Shown: piece after piece, positions 49,059 through 60,219 of the stretch | Layout of the letters: each line of letters starts with the position of its first letter | Position numbering within the stretch: position 1 is the stretch's first letter | Notes under the pieces: generated by a model | What the model was told of the DNA's origin: nothing | What the model saw: only the letters and a program-made list of their open reading frames with translations | Database searches by the model: none | Source: Phenylobacterium sp. J367 | GTDB taxonomy: Bacteria; Pseudomonadota; Alphaproteobacteria; Caulobacterales; Caulobacteraceae | Reading direction: 5' to 3' | Length of the DNA stretch: 64,000 nucleotides | Assembly: GCF_024699985.1 (NCBI RefSeq) | Contig: NZ_JAJONA010000001.1 | Location: forward strand, 1,302,001 to 1,366,000 | Position numbers and translations under genes: made by a program

Positions 49059-50628
49059 GCGGCCGGCGCGTCGTTCGCGTCTGTCGTGGCTGCCGGGCAC
49101 CCGGCTCGGCCGGCTGATCATCGCGCTCAATGTGCTCGGCCTGGCGATCCTCGTCGCCGGGGCCCTCGTCATGAACGAGCTCCGGCGCGGCCTGGTCGAG
49201 GCGCGGATCGACAGCCTGACCACCCAGGGCGAGCTCATGGCCTCGATCATCGAGCAGGCCGCCACGGTGGGCGAGCCGGCCCCCGCCATGGACGCGGCTT
49301 ACGCCAACGACATCGTCCTGCAGCTCCTGGCCAACCCCAAGGGGCAGCGCGCCCGGCTGTTCGACGCCGAGGGCAAGGTGGTGGCAGACAGCGACTGGGT
49401 GCTCGACCGCGTCGATAGCCGCCCCCTGCCGCCGGCCAGGCCGCGCCAGGAGAGCGAGGGCGGCATGCGGCTGGAGATGCCCAAGGGCTCGGCGCCGACG
49501 CCGGAGGCGGCCGGCCGGGCGCTCGAGGCCGAGCTCCAGCGGGCGCTCCGCGGGGGAACACGTGGCCGGCCTCCGGCGCACCGGCGGCGGCGACCGCGTC
49601 GTCTCGGTCTCGATCCCTATCCAGCATGTGCAGGCGGTGCTCGGCGTCCTGACGCTGGAAGCCCGCGACGTGGACGAGATCATCGCCCGCGAGCGGGCCT
49701 CGCTGATCCCCTTCATCCTGATCGCGGTGGCGGTGACCCTGCTGTCGTCTCTGCTGCTCAACCGGCTGATCGCCCAGCCGGTGCGCCGGTTGTCGCGCGC
49801 CGCGGACCGGGTGCGGCAGGCGCGGGCCCGGGCGATCTCGCTGCCCGACCTCGCCGGGCGCGACGACGAGCTCGGCGACCTGACCCGCAGCCTGGAGGAC
49901 ATGACGCACGCGCTTTCGGAGCGGATGGACGCCATCGAGAGCTTCGCCGCGGACGTCGCGCACGAGATCCGCAATCCGCTGACCTCCATGCGCTCGGCGG
50001 TGGAGACCCTCGACCTGGTCAAGGACGAAGCCGCCCGGGAGCGGCTGTTCAAGGTGCTGAAGAACGACGTCCAGCGGCTGGACCGGCTGGTCACCGACAT
50101 CTCCAACGCCTCGCGGCTGGACGCCGAGCTGTCACGGGACAATCCCAAGCCGATCGACCTGGAGCGGCTGATCTTCGACATCGTGAACCTCTACGACGCG
50201 ACCCTGAAGCCGGGGGACGTCCGGGTCCGCTTCCAGCCCCCGGCGGGATGGAGCCGGTGGTGGTGCTGGGCCGCGAGGGCCCGCTCGGCCAGATCTTCCG
50301 CAACCTGGTGGACAACGCCCGCTCGTTCTCGCCGCCCGGCGACGAGGTGACCGTCAATCTGCACCGGGTGCGCGACCAGGCGATCGTCACCGTCGCCGAC
50401 AACGGCCCGGGCATCCCGCCGGAAAACCTCGAGACGGTGTTCGAGCGCTTCTACACCTCCCGGCCAAAGGGGGCGGCGTTCGGCGGCAACTCGGGGCTCG
50501 GCCTTTCGATCGCCCGCCAGATCGCCGAGGCGCACGGCGGCACGCTGCACGCGGAGAACCGGCTGGGCGCCGACGACCAGGTCGTGGGCGCGCTCTTCAT
50601 CCTCACCCTGCCGGTGGCCGGCGGATGA
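49027..50628 (+). CDS. chvG: Sensor histidine kinase ChvG (frameshifted)
   Basis: About 533 residues. Membrane segment near residues 26-48, a periplasmic sensor region with [30 protein letters not shown], second membrane segment, HAMP, HisKA with [13 protein letters not shown] and HATPase with [20 protein letters not shown] and [12 protein letters not shown] 49027 overlaps chvI by 32 bp and was chosen because the cytoplasmic N-terminus fits. An extra G at 49552-49556 and a lost G at 50237-50247 break the frame. hprK follows with an ATGA overlap. Confidence 0.93.
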   Translation: MASATDTGRAERPARRSRLSWLPGTRLGRLIIALNVLGLAILVAGALVMNELRRGLVEARIDSLTTQGELMASIIEQAATVGEPAPAMDAAYANDIVLQLLANPKGQRARLFDAEGKVVADSDWVLDRVDSRPLPPARPRQESEGGMRLEMPKGSAPTPEAAGRALEAELQRALRGGTRGRPPAHRRRRPRRLGLDPYPACAGGARRPDAGSPRRGRDHRPRAGLADPLHPDRGGGDPAVVSAAQPADRPAGAPVVARRGPGAAGAGPGDLAARPRRARRRARRPDPQPGGHDARAFGADGRHRELRRGRRARDPQSADLHALGGGDPRPGQGRSRPGAAVQGAEERRPAAGPAGHRHLQRLAAGRRAVTGQSQADRPGAADLRHREPLRRDPEAGGRPGPLPAPGGMEPVVVLGREGPLGQIFRNLVDNARSFSPPGDEVTVNLHRVRDQAIVTVADNGPGIPPENLETVFERFYTSRPKGAAFGGNSGLGLSIARQIAEAHGGTLHAENRLGADDQVVGALFILTLPVAGG

Positions 50629-51062
50629 TCGTCCATGCCGGGCTGATCGCCATCCGCGGGCCAAGCGGCGCCTGGCGCGGGATCCTGGTGGAGGGGCCGT
50701 CCGGATCGGGCAAGAGCGACCTGATGCTCCGCGCGCTCGGCGAGGGCTTCCGGCTGGTGGCCGACGACCGCACGACGCTCTGGTTGTCGGACGGCCGCCT
50801 GTTCGGCCGGGCGCCGGAGACGATTTCCGGCCTCATGGAGGTGCGCGGGGTCGGCGTGCCGCGGTTCGAGACCCTGCCGCTCGCCGAGGTGGCGCTGGTC
50901 GTCCGGGCCGGCGAGCCGGAGCGCATTCCCGACCCCGTCGCCGCCGACATCCTCGGGTTGAAGGTCCCTCTGATCGTTCTCGCGCTGAGCGAATCCTCGG
51001 CGCCTGCGAAACTCGGTCACGCGCTCGCCGCCTTTGACGCCGGCCCCAAGAGGGTTATTTAG
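50625..51062 (+). CDS. hprK: HPr kinase/phosphorylase, short alphaproteobacterial form
   Basis: 145 residues; only the C-terminal catalytic domain of HPrK is present, as usual in alphaproteobacteria. Walker A GPSGSGKSDLMLRAL, VADDRTTL and the HPrK signature region IRGVGVPR-like EVRGVGVPRFE are visible. It phosphorylates a Ser of HPr and so tunes the PTS-Ntr. Translationally coupled to chvG. Confidence 0.92.
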   Translation: MIVHAGLIAIRGPSGAWRGILVEGPSGSGKSDLMLRALGEGFRLVADDRTTLWLSDGRLFGRAPETISGLMEVRGVGVPRFETLPLAEVALVVRAGEPERIPDPVAADILGLKVPLIVLALSESSAPAKLGHALAAFDAGPKRVI

Positions 51063-51114
51063 GCCCGCTCGCGCACGCCGCGGCCGGGTGGGGATACCCC
51101 TTGAGAGACATTTC

Positions 51115-51519
51115 ATGATCGGGCTCGTGATCGTGACGCACGGGCGGCTGGCGGAGGAGTTCATCTTCGCCATGGAGCACGTGGTCGGCCCGCAGAGCGC
51201 CGTCGAGGCCATCTGCATCGGGCCCGAAGACGACATGGAGCGCCGGCGCCAGGACATCCTGGCGGCCTGTGGCCGCGTCGATTCCGGCGGCGGGGTCATC
51301 CTGCTCACCGACATGTTCGGCGGCACGCCGTCCAACCTGGCCATCTCGGTGATGGAGCAGACCAAGGCCGAGGTCATCGCCGGCCTCAACCTGCCGATGC
51401 TGATCAAGCTCGCGTCCGTGCGCACCCGCCAGAGCCTGGAGGACGCGGTCGCCTGCGCCCAGGAGGCCGGGCGCAAGTACATCTCCGTGGCGTCCTACGT
51501 GCTGGCCGGCGAGAAGTGA
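51115..51519 (+). CDS. PTS EIIA component, mannose-type (PTS-Ntr associated)
   Basis: 134 residues. IGLVIVTHGRLAEEF carries the phosphorylatable His of EIIA-Man, followed by LLTDMFGGTPSNLA. No EIIB/C genes are present, so it is a regulatory EIIA phosphorylated by HPr, not a transporter subunit. Between hprK and HPr, the classic alphaproteobacterial order. ATG 51115 was chosen because the domain starts there; the preceding residues look non-coding. Confidence 0.9.
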   Translation: MIGLVIVTHGRLAEEFIFAMEHVVGPQSAVEAICIGPEDDMERRRQDILAACGRVDSGGGVILLTDMFGGTPSNLAISVMEQTKAEVIAGLNLPMLIKLASVRTRQSLEDAVACAQEAGRKYISVASYVLAGEK

Positions 51520-51791
51520 GCGAAGCCGCCCGCACGGTCGAGATCTGCAACAAGCGGGGGCTGCACGCCCGCGCCTCGGCCAAGTTCGTCAAGACCGCGT
51601 CGGCCTTCGACGCCGAGGTCACGGTCTCCAAGGACGGCCAGACCGTCGACGCCCGCTCGATCATGGGTCTGATGATGCTGGCCGCCGGTCCCGGCAGCGA
51701 GATCGAGATCAGGGCCGAAGGCGACGAGGCCGCCCAGGCGCTGGCGGCGCTCTGCGCCCTCGTCGAGTGCCGCTTCGAGGAAGACGAGTAG
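51516..51791 (+). CDS. ptsH: Phosphocarrier protein HPr
   Basis: 91 residues. NKRGLHARASAKFVK contains the phosphorylatable His (residue 17), and DARSIMGLMMLAA holds the regulatory Ser region targeted by HPrK. Start GTG 51516 overlaps the EIIA stop. With EI-Ntr (elsewhere) it relays phosphate from PEP to EIIA proteins. End of the chvI-chvG-hprK-EIIA-HPr unit; the ABC exporter converges. Confidence 0.93.
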   Translation: MSEAARTVEICNKRGLHARASAKFVKTASAFDAEVTVSKDGQTVDARSIMGLMMLAAGPGSEIEIRAEGDEAAQALAALCALVECRFEEDE

Positions 51792-51800
51792 GACGCCGGC

Positions 51801-52562
51801 CTACGTCTTCAGGCGCCAGCCGGTGCGGAAGATCCAGGTGACCGCGGCCAGGCAGGCGATCAGGAAGCCGGCCGTCGCGGCCAGGCTGACGCCCACGCCG
51901 ACGTCCGAGACGCCGTAGAAGGCCCAGCGGAAGCCGGAGACCAGGTAGACCACCGGGTTGAAGAGGGCGATCGTCCGCCAGACGTCCGGCAGCATGTCGA
52001 TCGAATAGAAGCTGCCGCCGAGGAACGTCAGCGGCGTCACCACCATCATCGGGATGATCGACAGCTTCTCCCAGCCGTCGGCCCAGATGCCGGTGAGGAA
52101 GCCGAACAGCGAGAAGGTGACGCTGGTCAGCACCAGGAAGGCCAGCATCACGAAGGGATGCGCGATCTCGTAGGGCACGAAGATGCGCGCCGTGGCCATG
52201 ATGATCAGCCCCAGCACCACCGACTTGGTGGCCGCCGCCCCGACGTAGCCCAGGACGATCTCGACGACCGAGATCGGCGCGGAGAGCACCTCGTAGATGG
52301 TGCCGGCGAACTTCGGCATGTAGATCCCGAACGAGCCGTTGGAGATGCTCTCGGTGAGGATCGAGAGCATGATCAGGCCGGGGATGATGAAGGCCCCGTA
52401 GCTGACGCCGTCGATCTCCGGCATCCGGCGGCCGATCGCCGCCCCGAAGACGATGAAGTAGAGCGAGGTGGTGATCACCGGCGCGGCCACGCTCTGGACG
52501 ATGGTGCGCAGCCAGCGGCTCATCTCGAACCGGTAGATGGCCTGGACGGCGTGCAGGTTCAT
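51801..52562 (-). CDS. ABC-2 type transporter permease
   Basis: 253 residues with six membrane segments and the ABC-2 pattern [20 protein letters not shown] entry and the [34 protein letters not shown] loop before the last helix. It pairs with the ATPase encoded just upstream (ATGA overlap). NodJ/DrrB-type exporters of drugs or polysaccharides share this form; substrate unknown. Confidence 0.88.
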   Translation of the reverse strand: MNLHAVQAIYRFEMSRWLRTIVQSVAAPVITTSLYFIVFGAAIGRRMPEIDGVSYGAFIIPGLIMLSILTESISNGSFGIYMPKFAGTIYEVLSAPISVVEIVLGYVGAAATKSVVLGLIIMATARIFVPYEIAHPFVMLAFLVLTSVTFSLFGFLTGIWADGWEKLSIIPMMVVTPLTFLGGSFYSIDMLPDVWRTIALFNPVVYLVSGFRWAFYGVSDVGVGVSLAATAGFLIACLAAVTWIFRTGWRLKT

Positions 52563-53488
52563 GCGCGGGCCCCCCGGACCAGGCTGACGAAGATCTCCTC
52601 CAGCGAGCTCTGGCTGGTCTGGAGGTCCTTGAAGTCGACCCCCTGCTTGGAAAGCTCGCGCAGCAGCTCGGCGATGCCGGTGTGATCGGCCTGGGTGTCG
52701 AAGGTGTAGATCAGGTCCGAGCCCTCGTTGGCGAGCTCGAGTTGGTAGGCGCCCAGGCCGGCCGGCACGGCCGCCAGCGGCTCCTGCAGGTGCAGGGTGA
52801 GCTGCTTCTTGCCGAGCTTGCGCATGAGCGCGGTCTTCTCCTCGACCAGGATCAGCTCGCCCCGGGAGATCACGCCGATCCGGTCGGCCATCTCCTCGGC
52901 TTCCTCGATGTAGTGGGTGGTCAGGATGATGGTCACGCCCCGCTCGCGCAGGCCCCGGACCATCTCCCACATGTCGCGCCTGAGCTCCACGTCGACGCCG
53001 GCGGTCGGCTCGTCGAGGAACAGGATCTCCGGCTCGTGGCTGAGCGCCTTGGCGATCATCACCCGGCGCTTCATGCCGCCGGACAGAGCCATGATCTTGG
53101 CGTCCTTCTTGTCCCAGAGGCTGAGGTCGCGGAGCACCTTCTCCAGGTAGGCGTCGTCGGGCGCGCGGCCGAACAGGCCGCGGGAGAACTTCATCGTCGC
53201 CCAGACGGTCTCGAAGGCGTCGGTGGAGATCTCCTGCGGGACCAGGCCGATCTTGGCGCGGGCGGCGCGGTAGTCGCGGACCACGTCGTGGCCGGCGGCC
53301 AGGACCCTTCCGCCCGTCGGATTGACGATGCCGCAGGTGATGCCGATGAGCGTGGTCTTGCCGGCGCCGTTGGGCCCCAGCAGGGCGAAGATCTCACCCT
53401 TGCGGATGTCCAGGCTGACGCCCTTCAGCGCCTGGAAACCCCCGGCATAGGTCTTCGACAGCCCGTCGATGCTGATGATCGGATCCAC
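52559..53488 (-). CDS. ABC transporter ATP-binding protein
   Basis: 309 residues. Walker [15 protein letters not shown]-loop in VPQEI, signature [15 protein letters not shown], Walker [13 protein letters not shown] and switch His in [12 protein letters not shown]. The C-terminal DrrA-type extension (about 80 residues) is usual in ABC-2 exporters. The permease gene overlaps its stop. Function is export; substrate unknown. Confidence 0.93.
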   Translation of the reverse strand: MDPIISIDGLSKTYAGGFQALKGVSLDIRKGEIFALLGPNGAGKTTLIGITCGIVNPTGGRVLAAGHDVVRDYRAARAKIGLVPQEISTDAFETVWATMKFSRGLFGRAPDDAYLEKVLRDLSLWDKKDAKIMALSGGMKRRVMIAKALSHEPEILFLDEPTAGVDVELRRDMWEMVRGLRERGVTIILTTHYIEEAEEMADRIGVISRGELILVEEKTALMRKLGKKQLTLHLQEPLAAVPAGLGAYQLELANEGSDLIYTFDTQADHTGIAELLRELSKQGVDFKDLQTSQSSLEEIFVSLVRGARA

Positions 53489-53535
53489 GCGTCCCCCTCT
53501 TCGCGCCCAGAGATAGGGCCCGAAGGACGGTTGAG

Positions 53536-54531
53536 CTAGGCCGGCGCCGACACCTTCATGCCCATTGGCCGCATCTTCAGGTCGGCGAGCAGGGCCTCGT
53601 CGGCGGTCTTCTCGGGATTGTTGGTGGTCAGGAGGCGGCCGCCGACGAAGATCGAATTGGCGCCGGCGAGGAAGCAGAGCGCCTGCAGCTCCCGGCTCAT
53701 GTGCTCGCGGCCGGCGGCGATGCGCACCACCGACTTCGGGCAGACCAGGCGGGCGACGGCGATCATCCGCACGAACTCCAGCGGGTCGACGGGCTCCGAG
53801 CCGCCGAGCGGGGTGCCCGGGATCGGCATCAGGTCGTTGATCGGCAGGCTTTCCGGGTGGGCCGGCAGGACGGCGAGCTGGTGCAGCAGGCCGGCCCGGT
53901 CGCGGCGGGTCTCGCCCATGCCAACGATCCCGCCGCAGCAGGTGGAAAGCCCCGCGTCGCGGACGTGGGCCAGGGTGTCGAGCCGCTCCTGGTAGGTGCG
54001 GGTGGTGACGACCTGGTCGTAGTAGTCCGGACCGGTGTCGAGGTTGTGGTTGTAGAAGTCGAGGCCCGCGGCCTTCAGTGCCTTCGCCTGGTCGGCGGTC
54101 AGCATGCCGAGCGTCGCGCAGGTCTCGAGCCCGAGGGCCTTCACGCCCGAGATCATCTCGGCGACCTTCGGCAGGTCGCGGTCCTTCAGGTCGCGCCAGG
54201 CCGCGCCCATGCAGAAGCGCTGAGCGCCGCCGGCCTTCGCCTCGCGGGCGGCGGCGATCACTGCCTCGGCTTCCATCAGCTTGGACGCCTTCAGGCCGGT
54301 CTTGAAGTGCTGGCTTTGCGCGCAGTAGCCGCAGTTCTCGGCGCAGCCGCCGGTCTTCACGCTGAGCAACTGGCTGATCTGCAGCTCGGTCGGATCGAAC
54401 CAGGCGCGGTGGACCTCCGCGGCCCGGAAGACCAGCTCCGTGAACGGCAGCTCAAACAGCGCCTCCACCTCCTCGAGCGTCCAGTCGTGCCGCGGCAGGG
54501 CGGGATCAGAGGGGCGGAAGGGAGCATTCAT
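53536..54531 (-). CDS. bioB: Biotin synthase BioB
   Basis: 331 residues, radical SAM. The [4Fe-4S] motif is [11 protein letters not shown], followed by [29 protein letters not shown] and the [2Fe-2S] ligand region. [25 protein letters not shown] and [17 protein letters not shown] complete the family pattern. It inserts sulfur into dethiobiotin. No other bio genes are adjacent. ATG 54531 has a purine-rich AAGGAAACG upstream. Confidence 0.97.
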   Translation of the reverse strand: MNAPFRPSDPALPRHDWTLEEVEALFELPFTELVFRAAEVHRAWFDPTELQISQLLSVKTGGCAENCGYCAQSQHFKTGLKASKLMEAEAVIAAAREAKAGGAQRFCMGAAWRDLKDRDLPKVAEMISGVKALGLETCATLGMLTADQAKALKAAGLDFYNHNLDTGPDYYDQVVTTRTYQERLDTLAHVRDAGLSTCCGGIVGMGETRRDRAGLLHQLAVLPAHPESLPINDLMPIPGTPLGGSEPVDPLEFVRMIAVARLVCPKSVVRIAAGREHMSRELQALCFLAGANSIFVGGRLLTTNNPEKTADEALLADLKMRPMGMKVSAPA

Positions 54532-54693
54532 GGCGTTTCCTTCGGGACGATGGCCGCGCTTAGAGCCCCTCACGCTGCGGGCGGCAAGCCGCGCCGCCCC
54601 GCAATTTTCTCGCTTTTTGTTGATCCTGCGCATGTTGCGCCCGACTTGATATGGTAGGCGCCTGCTGGATCTGGTCCATAGAAGGACGCCTGT

Positions 54694-56179
54694 ATGGGCG
54701 CTTCCCACGAGATCGAGCTGAAGTTCCTCTGCGCTCCGGCCGATCTTGCCGCAGTGCTGGCGGCCGCGCCGTCCGGTGAGGACGAGACGCGCGAACTGGT
54801 CAGCACCTATTTCGACACGCCGGACCAGCGCCTCCAGAAGCAGGGCGTCTCGCTCCGCGTGCGTCACAGTAAGGGACAGCGCGTCCAGACACTGAAGCGC
54901 GGCTCGGGTCTGACGCGGGAGGAGCACGAGGCGCCGGTGAAGGGCGACCGGCCCGACCCGTCGCTCGGGCCGCTCAACGACCTCCTGCCGAACGGTGAGG
55001 CGCTGGCGCTCAGCGCGTCCTTCAATGTGCACGTGACGCGGCGGCAGCGGCTCGTCCGCTACCGGAAGGCCGAGATCGAACTCGCCCTCGACGAGGGCGA
55101 GGTCCGCGCCGGCGGGCGCACGGCGGCGATCAGCGAGGTCGAGCTGGAGCTCAAGTCCGGCGACCCGACCGCCCTCTTCGACCTGGCCCGAGAGCTCGGC
55201 GAGGCCGCGCCGCTCTATCTCTCCTTCGATGGAAAGGCCTCGCGCGGCCAGGCCCTGGTGTCCGGCGCGCCGCTGCAGGCCAGGCGCAAGGAACGGGTCG
55301 AACTGAAGGGCGGAGTCACCGCCGCCGGCGCCTTCCAGGCCACGGCGCGCAATGCGCTGGGCCAGATCGCCGCCAATGCGGCGGTGCTGCGGGCCGACCC
55401 CCAGCCCGAGGCCGTGCACCAGCTCCGGGTCGCCGCCCGCCGGCTGCGCAGCGTCATCGCGACCTTCGAGCCCCTGCTCGACGAGGATGGGGCCGAGGCG
55501 GTGAAGGACGAGCTGCGCTGGCTGGGACACGCCTGCGATTCCGCCCGCAACCTCCACGTCCTCCTGGAGCGGATCGACGAAACCGCCGGGGCGATGAAGC
55601 CGCCGCCGGCCGGGATCGACGCCCTGAAGCTCGCGGTGGAGGCCGCCCGCGACGCGGCCAACCTCGACGTCGGCCGAACCGCCGCCTCGGCCCGCTTCCG
55701 CAAGCTGATGATCGACGTCACCGCCTGGATCGAGACCGGCGCCTGGCTGTCGGACGAGGAGGGGCGCGACGTCCGCGACCAGAAGGCGACCGCCTTCGCC
55801 GCCGCCGCCCTCGACCACCGCCGCAAGAAGCTCCGCAAGCTGGCCCGCGACCTGGCGACCACGACCGACGAGAAGCGCCACAGGGCCCGCATCGAGGCCA
55901 AGAAGCTGCGCTACGGCGCCGAGACCTTCGCCAGCCTTTTCCCGGAGAAGGCGACGACCCGGTTCATCGGCCGGTTGAAGGAGCTCCAGGAGGAACTGGG
56001 GGGCGCTGAACGACGCGGCGACCGCCGCCCCGCTGCTGGAATCTCTGGCCCTGTCACCGGAAGCCGCTTTCGCCGCCGGCGAGCTGGTGGGCCTGGAGAC
56101 GGCGGGAAAGCCGTTCCACGTGGAAAAGGCGGTCAAGGCCTTCGAGAAGCTCGACGAGGCTCCGAAGTTCTGGCGGTGA
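54694..56179 (+). CDS. CYTH and CHAD domain protein (inorganic triphosphatase-like) (frameshifted)
   Basis: About 495 residues. N-terminal CYTH domain with EIELKFL (ExExK), [11 protein letters not shown] and [18 protein letters not shown]-terminal CHAD helical domain with [22 protein letters not shown] and [19 protein letters not shown] enzymes hydrolyse triphosphates (tripolyphosphate, ThTP); CHAD domains bind polyphosphate. An extra G in the run 55998-56003 shifts the last 60 codons; corrected, it ends APKFWR at 56179. Confidence 0.88.
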
Positions 56180-56201
56180 GCTGCGACCCGCCGTCGCGGT
56201 T

Positions 56202-56256
56202 CATATAAAGAAATCCTTATGTCCCGGTTGCGACGCTGGCGCGTCGCGGCTATAGA
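56202..56256 (+). promoter_or_regulatory. ahcY promoter and candidate operator
   Basis: TTGCGA (56228-56233) and TATAGA (56251-56256), spaced by 17 bp, form a good sigma-70-type promoter about 40 bp before ahcY. Immediately upstream CATATAAAGAAATCCTTATG (56202-56221) is an AT-rich imperfect inverted repeat that stands out from 70% GC DNA, in the place expected for a SAH-responsive ArsR-type (SahR) regulator or an activator. No riboswitch fold is apparent in the short leader. Confidence 0.5.
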
Positions 56257-56296
56257 GCCGCAAACCCCAAATTCCGCATCAGGACCCGTACGCCCC

Positions 56297-57688
<1,392 letters not shown>

Positions 57689-57691
57689 TTT

Positions 57692-57857
57692 CCTTCTCCC
57701 CTGAGGGAGACGACTATCCCCGCTGGGGTCGGATGAGGGGTCTCTCGGCGTCGCCGCGAGGCCCTTCTTCGTTTTCGCGCGGGGCCGTTGCGCCACCTCT
57801 GATCCGTCAGCCTGCGGCCGACGCCTTCTCTCGCGAGGGGAGAAGGGTAGGAGGCGA
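57692..57857. repeat. Inverted pair of REP-like palindromic elements
   Basis: CCTTCTCCCCTGAGGGAGAC... at 57692 and its diverged inverse ...CTCGCGAGGGGAGAAGGGTA ending about 57852 share the pattern of the REP-like sequences scattered between genes in Caulobacterales (a CTTCTCCC stem followed by a GGATGAGGGG/CCTCTGATCC segment). The two copies face each other and could fold into a large structure. They lie between ahcY and the pyridoxal kinase gene; no coding frame is supported here. Confidence 0.6.
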
Positions 57858-57884
57858 GCTTCACCTAAGCTAAACCCTGCGGCC

Positions 57885-58730
57885 ATGCCGCTGGCGCTCG
57901 TCATGTCGTCGTTCGTGGCCGCCTCGCGGATCGGCGGCGCCGCGCAGCAGTATGTGCTGGCCCAGCACAAGATCGACCCGGTCCTGGCGCCCACCGTCAT
58001 GTTCGGCCGCAACCCTGCCCGGGGCGCGGAAGGCCAGGTGACCTCGCCGGAGGTGTTCCGCCGGATGCTCGGCGATATCGAGGCCGACGCGCTGTTCGGC
58101 CTGGTGGACCTGGTGATCACCGGCCACTTCTCGCTCCCCGAGCAGGTGGAGATCGCCGCCGGCGTGCTGGAGCGCGTCCGGGCCGCCAACCGGGAGGGCG
58201 CCTTCGCCGGCCGCCCGACGGTGGTGGTCGACCCGATCATGGGCGACGAGCCCAAGGGACTCTATGTGAGGCCCGAGGTCGCGGCCGCGGTGGCCGAGCG
58301 GCTCGTGCCGATCGCCGACTGGATCACCCCCAACGTCTGGGAGCTGTCGCAACTGGTCGGGCGGCATGTGGTCGACGCGGCCGACGCCGCCGCCGCGGCG
58401 CGCGAGCTCGGCAAATGCGCCCTGATCACCTCGGTGCCGGCCGGCGACGACCGGATCGGCCTGCTCTATGTGGACGAGGTCTCGGCCACGCTCTTCAGTC
58501 ACCCGCGGCTCGAGCGCGCGCCGAGCGGCACCGGCGACCTGGTGACCGCCTCGTTCGGTGCGGGCCTGGTGGAGGGCCTGCCGGCGCTGGCCGCCGCCGA
58601 GCGGGCGTCGCGCGCCGCGGCCGAGACGGTGAAGGCCGGTCAGGACTGGCGGGCGCAGGAGCTGCCGATCGTGGCGTTGGGCGATCGCCTCGTGCGGCCG
58701 ACCGCAGAGGTGCGTATAGAACACCTCTGA
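57885..58730 (+). CDS. pdxY: Pyridoxal kinase PdxY-like
   Basis: 281 residues, ribokinase-like fold. VMSSFVAASRIGGAAQQYVL is the substrate-binding start of the pyridoxal kinase branch; VVVDPIMGDEPKGLYV, ITPNVWEL and the anion-hole GTGDLVTASF with catalytic Asp follow. Phosphorylates pyridoxal, in the PLP salvage pathway. Its stop overlaps the acylphosphatase start by one base. Confidence 0.85.
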   Translation: MPLALVMSSFVAASRIGGAAQQYVLAQHKIDPVLAPTVMFGRNPARGAEGQVTSPEVFRRMLGDIEADALFGLVDLVITGHFSLPEQVEIAAGVLERVRAANREGAFAGRPTVVVDPIMGDEPKGLYVRPEVAAAVAERLVPIADWITPNVWELSQLVGRHVVDAADAAAAARELGKCALITSVPAGDDRIGLLYVDEVSATLFSHPRLERAPSGTGDLVTASFGAGLVEGLPALAAAERASRAAAETVKAGQDWRAQELPIVALGDRLVRPTAEVRIEHL

Positions 58731-59008
58731 TGCGCGAGGCGGAGCACTTCCGGATCGAGGGCCGCGTCCAGGGCGTGGGCTTCCGCTGGTGGACGGTGGA
58801 GGCCGCCCGCGGGCTGGGGCTGGCGGGCTGGGTCCGCAACCGGCGCGACGGCTCGGTCGAGGCCCTGGCCATCGGCGAACGGGCCGGCCTCGACGCCTTC
58901 GCCGCGGCCTGCGCCAAGGGTCCGCCCAGCGCGCGGGTCGCCGAGGTGGTCCGCACGCCCGCGCAGGACGACGGCGCGCAGGGCTTCCACGAACGTCCCA
59001 CGGAGTAG
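58730..59008 (+). CDS. acyP: Acylphosphatase
   Basis: 92 residues. FRIEGRVQGVGFRWW holds the catalytic Arg and the GxVQGVGFR signature, GLAGWVRNRRDGSVEALAIG the Asn-containing second motif. Hydrolyses carboxyl-phosphate bonds such as acetyl phosphate and 1,3-bisphosphoglycerate. Usual family length. In an operon between pdxY and the beta-lactamase-like gene (2 bp gap). Confidence 0.94.
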   Translation: MREAEHFRIEGRVQGVGFRWWTVEAARGLGLAGWVRNRRDGSVEALAIGERAGLDAFAAACAKGPPSARVAEVVRTPAQDDGAQGFHERPTE

Positions 59009-59010
59009 GC

Positions 59011-60135
59011 ATGGTCGAGATTTCGGGCTTCGCGCCGGCGCGGTTCAGCGCCGTGAAGGACGCCTTCGCCGCCAGCTTCGCCGCCGGCGAGGAGCTGGGC
59101 GCGCGCTTCACCCTGGTCGAGGCGGGCGAGGTGGTGATCGACCTCTGGGGCGGCCACGCCGACCGGGCGCGGACCAGGCCGTTCGACGAGCGGACGCTGG
59201 CCACCATCTTCTCGACCACCAAGGCCATGGCCGCCCTGCTGATCGCCCGGCTCGTGGATGCGGGGAAGCTCGACTACGGCCAGACCGTCGCCAGCGTCTG
59301 GCCCGAGTTCGCCCAGGCGGGGAAGGAGGCCGTCACCATCGAACAGGCGATCTCCCATCAGGCCGGCCTGCCGGGCTTCCCCGAGCCGATGGACCCGGTG
59401 ACCTGGTTCGACTGGGACGCCATCTGCGCCAGGCTGGCGGCCATGGCGCCGATGTGGCCGGTGGGGAGCGCCAGCGGCTATCACCCGATCACCGTGGGCT
59501 ATATCGCCGGCGAGATCTTCCGCCGGGTGGACGGCCGGACCATGGGCCAGGCGCTGCGCGAGGACATCGCCCAGCCCTTCAGCCTCGACCTCTGGATGGG
59601 CCTGCCGGAGACCGAGGCCGACCGGCTGGCCGAGCTGCAGCGGCCGTCGGCCCTGCCGGATTTCGGCGAGCGCAACGAGCCCACCAAGGCGGCCTTCCTG
59701 GTCCCCTGGTCCGCCGCTGCCGGCCGGCCGCAGGCAGAATGGCGGGCGCTGCCGATCCCGTCGACCAATGGCCACGCCACCGCCGAGGCGCTGGCCCGGC
59801 TGATGGGCGCCTTGGCCAACGACGGCTGGCTGGACGGCGACGAGATCCTGTCGCCGGCCCTGATCGCCGAGGCGGCCCGGGAGCGCATCCGCGGCCAGGA
59901 CCTGGTGTTGCCGTTCTTCATGAGCTGGGGCGCGGGCTTCATGCGCAACGAGACCGAGCACCCCTGGGGCCCGGGGAACCAGAGCTTCGGCCACTCCGGC
60001 TGGGGCGGCTCCTGCGCCTTCGCCGACCCGGAGCGGAAGCTCGGCTGCGCCTATGTGATGAACAAGCAGGGCACGGCGCTGATGGGCGACCTGCGCCCCA
60101 AGCGGCTGATCGAGGCGGCGTACGCGGGGCTTTGA
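59011..60135 (+). CDS. Serine beta-lactamase-like hydrolase (EstB/class C fold)
   Basis: 374 residues. STTK (FSTTKAMAALL) is the SxxK nucleophile motif, YHPITVGYI supplies the Tyr of the YxN-like motif and HSGWGGS is the third box (HxG). This is the esterase/beta-lactamase (EstB) family, mostly esterases or peptidases of unknown substrate; no signal peptide, so cytoplasmic and not a resistance enzyme. Confidence 0.87.
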   Translation: MVEISGFAPARFSAVKDAFAASFAAGEELGARFTLVEAGEVVIDLWGGHADRARTRPFDERTLATIFSTTKAMAALLIARLVDAGKLDYGQTVASVWPEFAQAGKEAVTIEQAISHQAGLPGFPEPMDPVTWFDWDAICARLAAMAPMWPVGSASGYHPITVGYIAGEIFRRVDGRTMGQALREDIAQPFSLDLWMGLPETEADRLAELQRPSALPDFGERNEPTKAAFLVPWSAAAGRPQAEWRALPIPSTNGHATAEALARLMGALANDGWLDGDEILSPALIAEAARERIRGQDLVLPFFMSWGAGFMRNETEHPWGPGNQSFGHSGWGGSCAFADPERKLGCAYVMNKQGTALMGDLRPKRLIEAAYAGL

Positions 60136-60145
60136 ACCTCACCCT

Positions 60146-60202
60146 AGATTGTCATCCCGGAGGGCCGCAGGCTCTCCGCTGCCCTGTGCCGGGGTGACGG
60201 GT
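60146..60202. repeat. Short palindromic intergenic repeat
   Basis: GTCATCCCGG near 60159 and CCGGGGTGAC near 60190 pair as an imperfect palindrome around GGGCCGCAGGCTCTCC. It is the type of short repeat widely scattered between genes of GC-rich alphaproteobacteria and may also act as a bidirectional terminator between the convergent genes. Confidence 0.5.
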
Positions 60203-60219
60203 GAGGAGCGGGCGGCCGC

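Noticed and set aside
56114..56125. TTCCACGTGGAA palindrome near the end of the CYTH-CHAD gene, resembling a second parS
   Set aside because: It differs from the 16-bp parS consensus at several of the most conserved positions and lies in coding sequence whose codons explain it; ParB binding is unlikely.
56180..56296. SAH or SAM riboswitch ahead of ahcY
   Set aside because: The promoter lies only about 40 bp before the start codon, leaving too short a leader, and no pseudoknot-like conserved pattern was found.
59011..60135. Serine beta-lactamase (AmpC-type) resistance gene
   Set aside because: It has no signal peptide and matches the EstB-like esterase branch, which includes mostly housekeeping or unknown enzymes.
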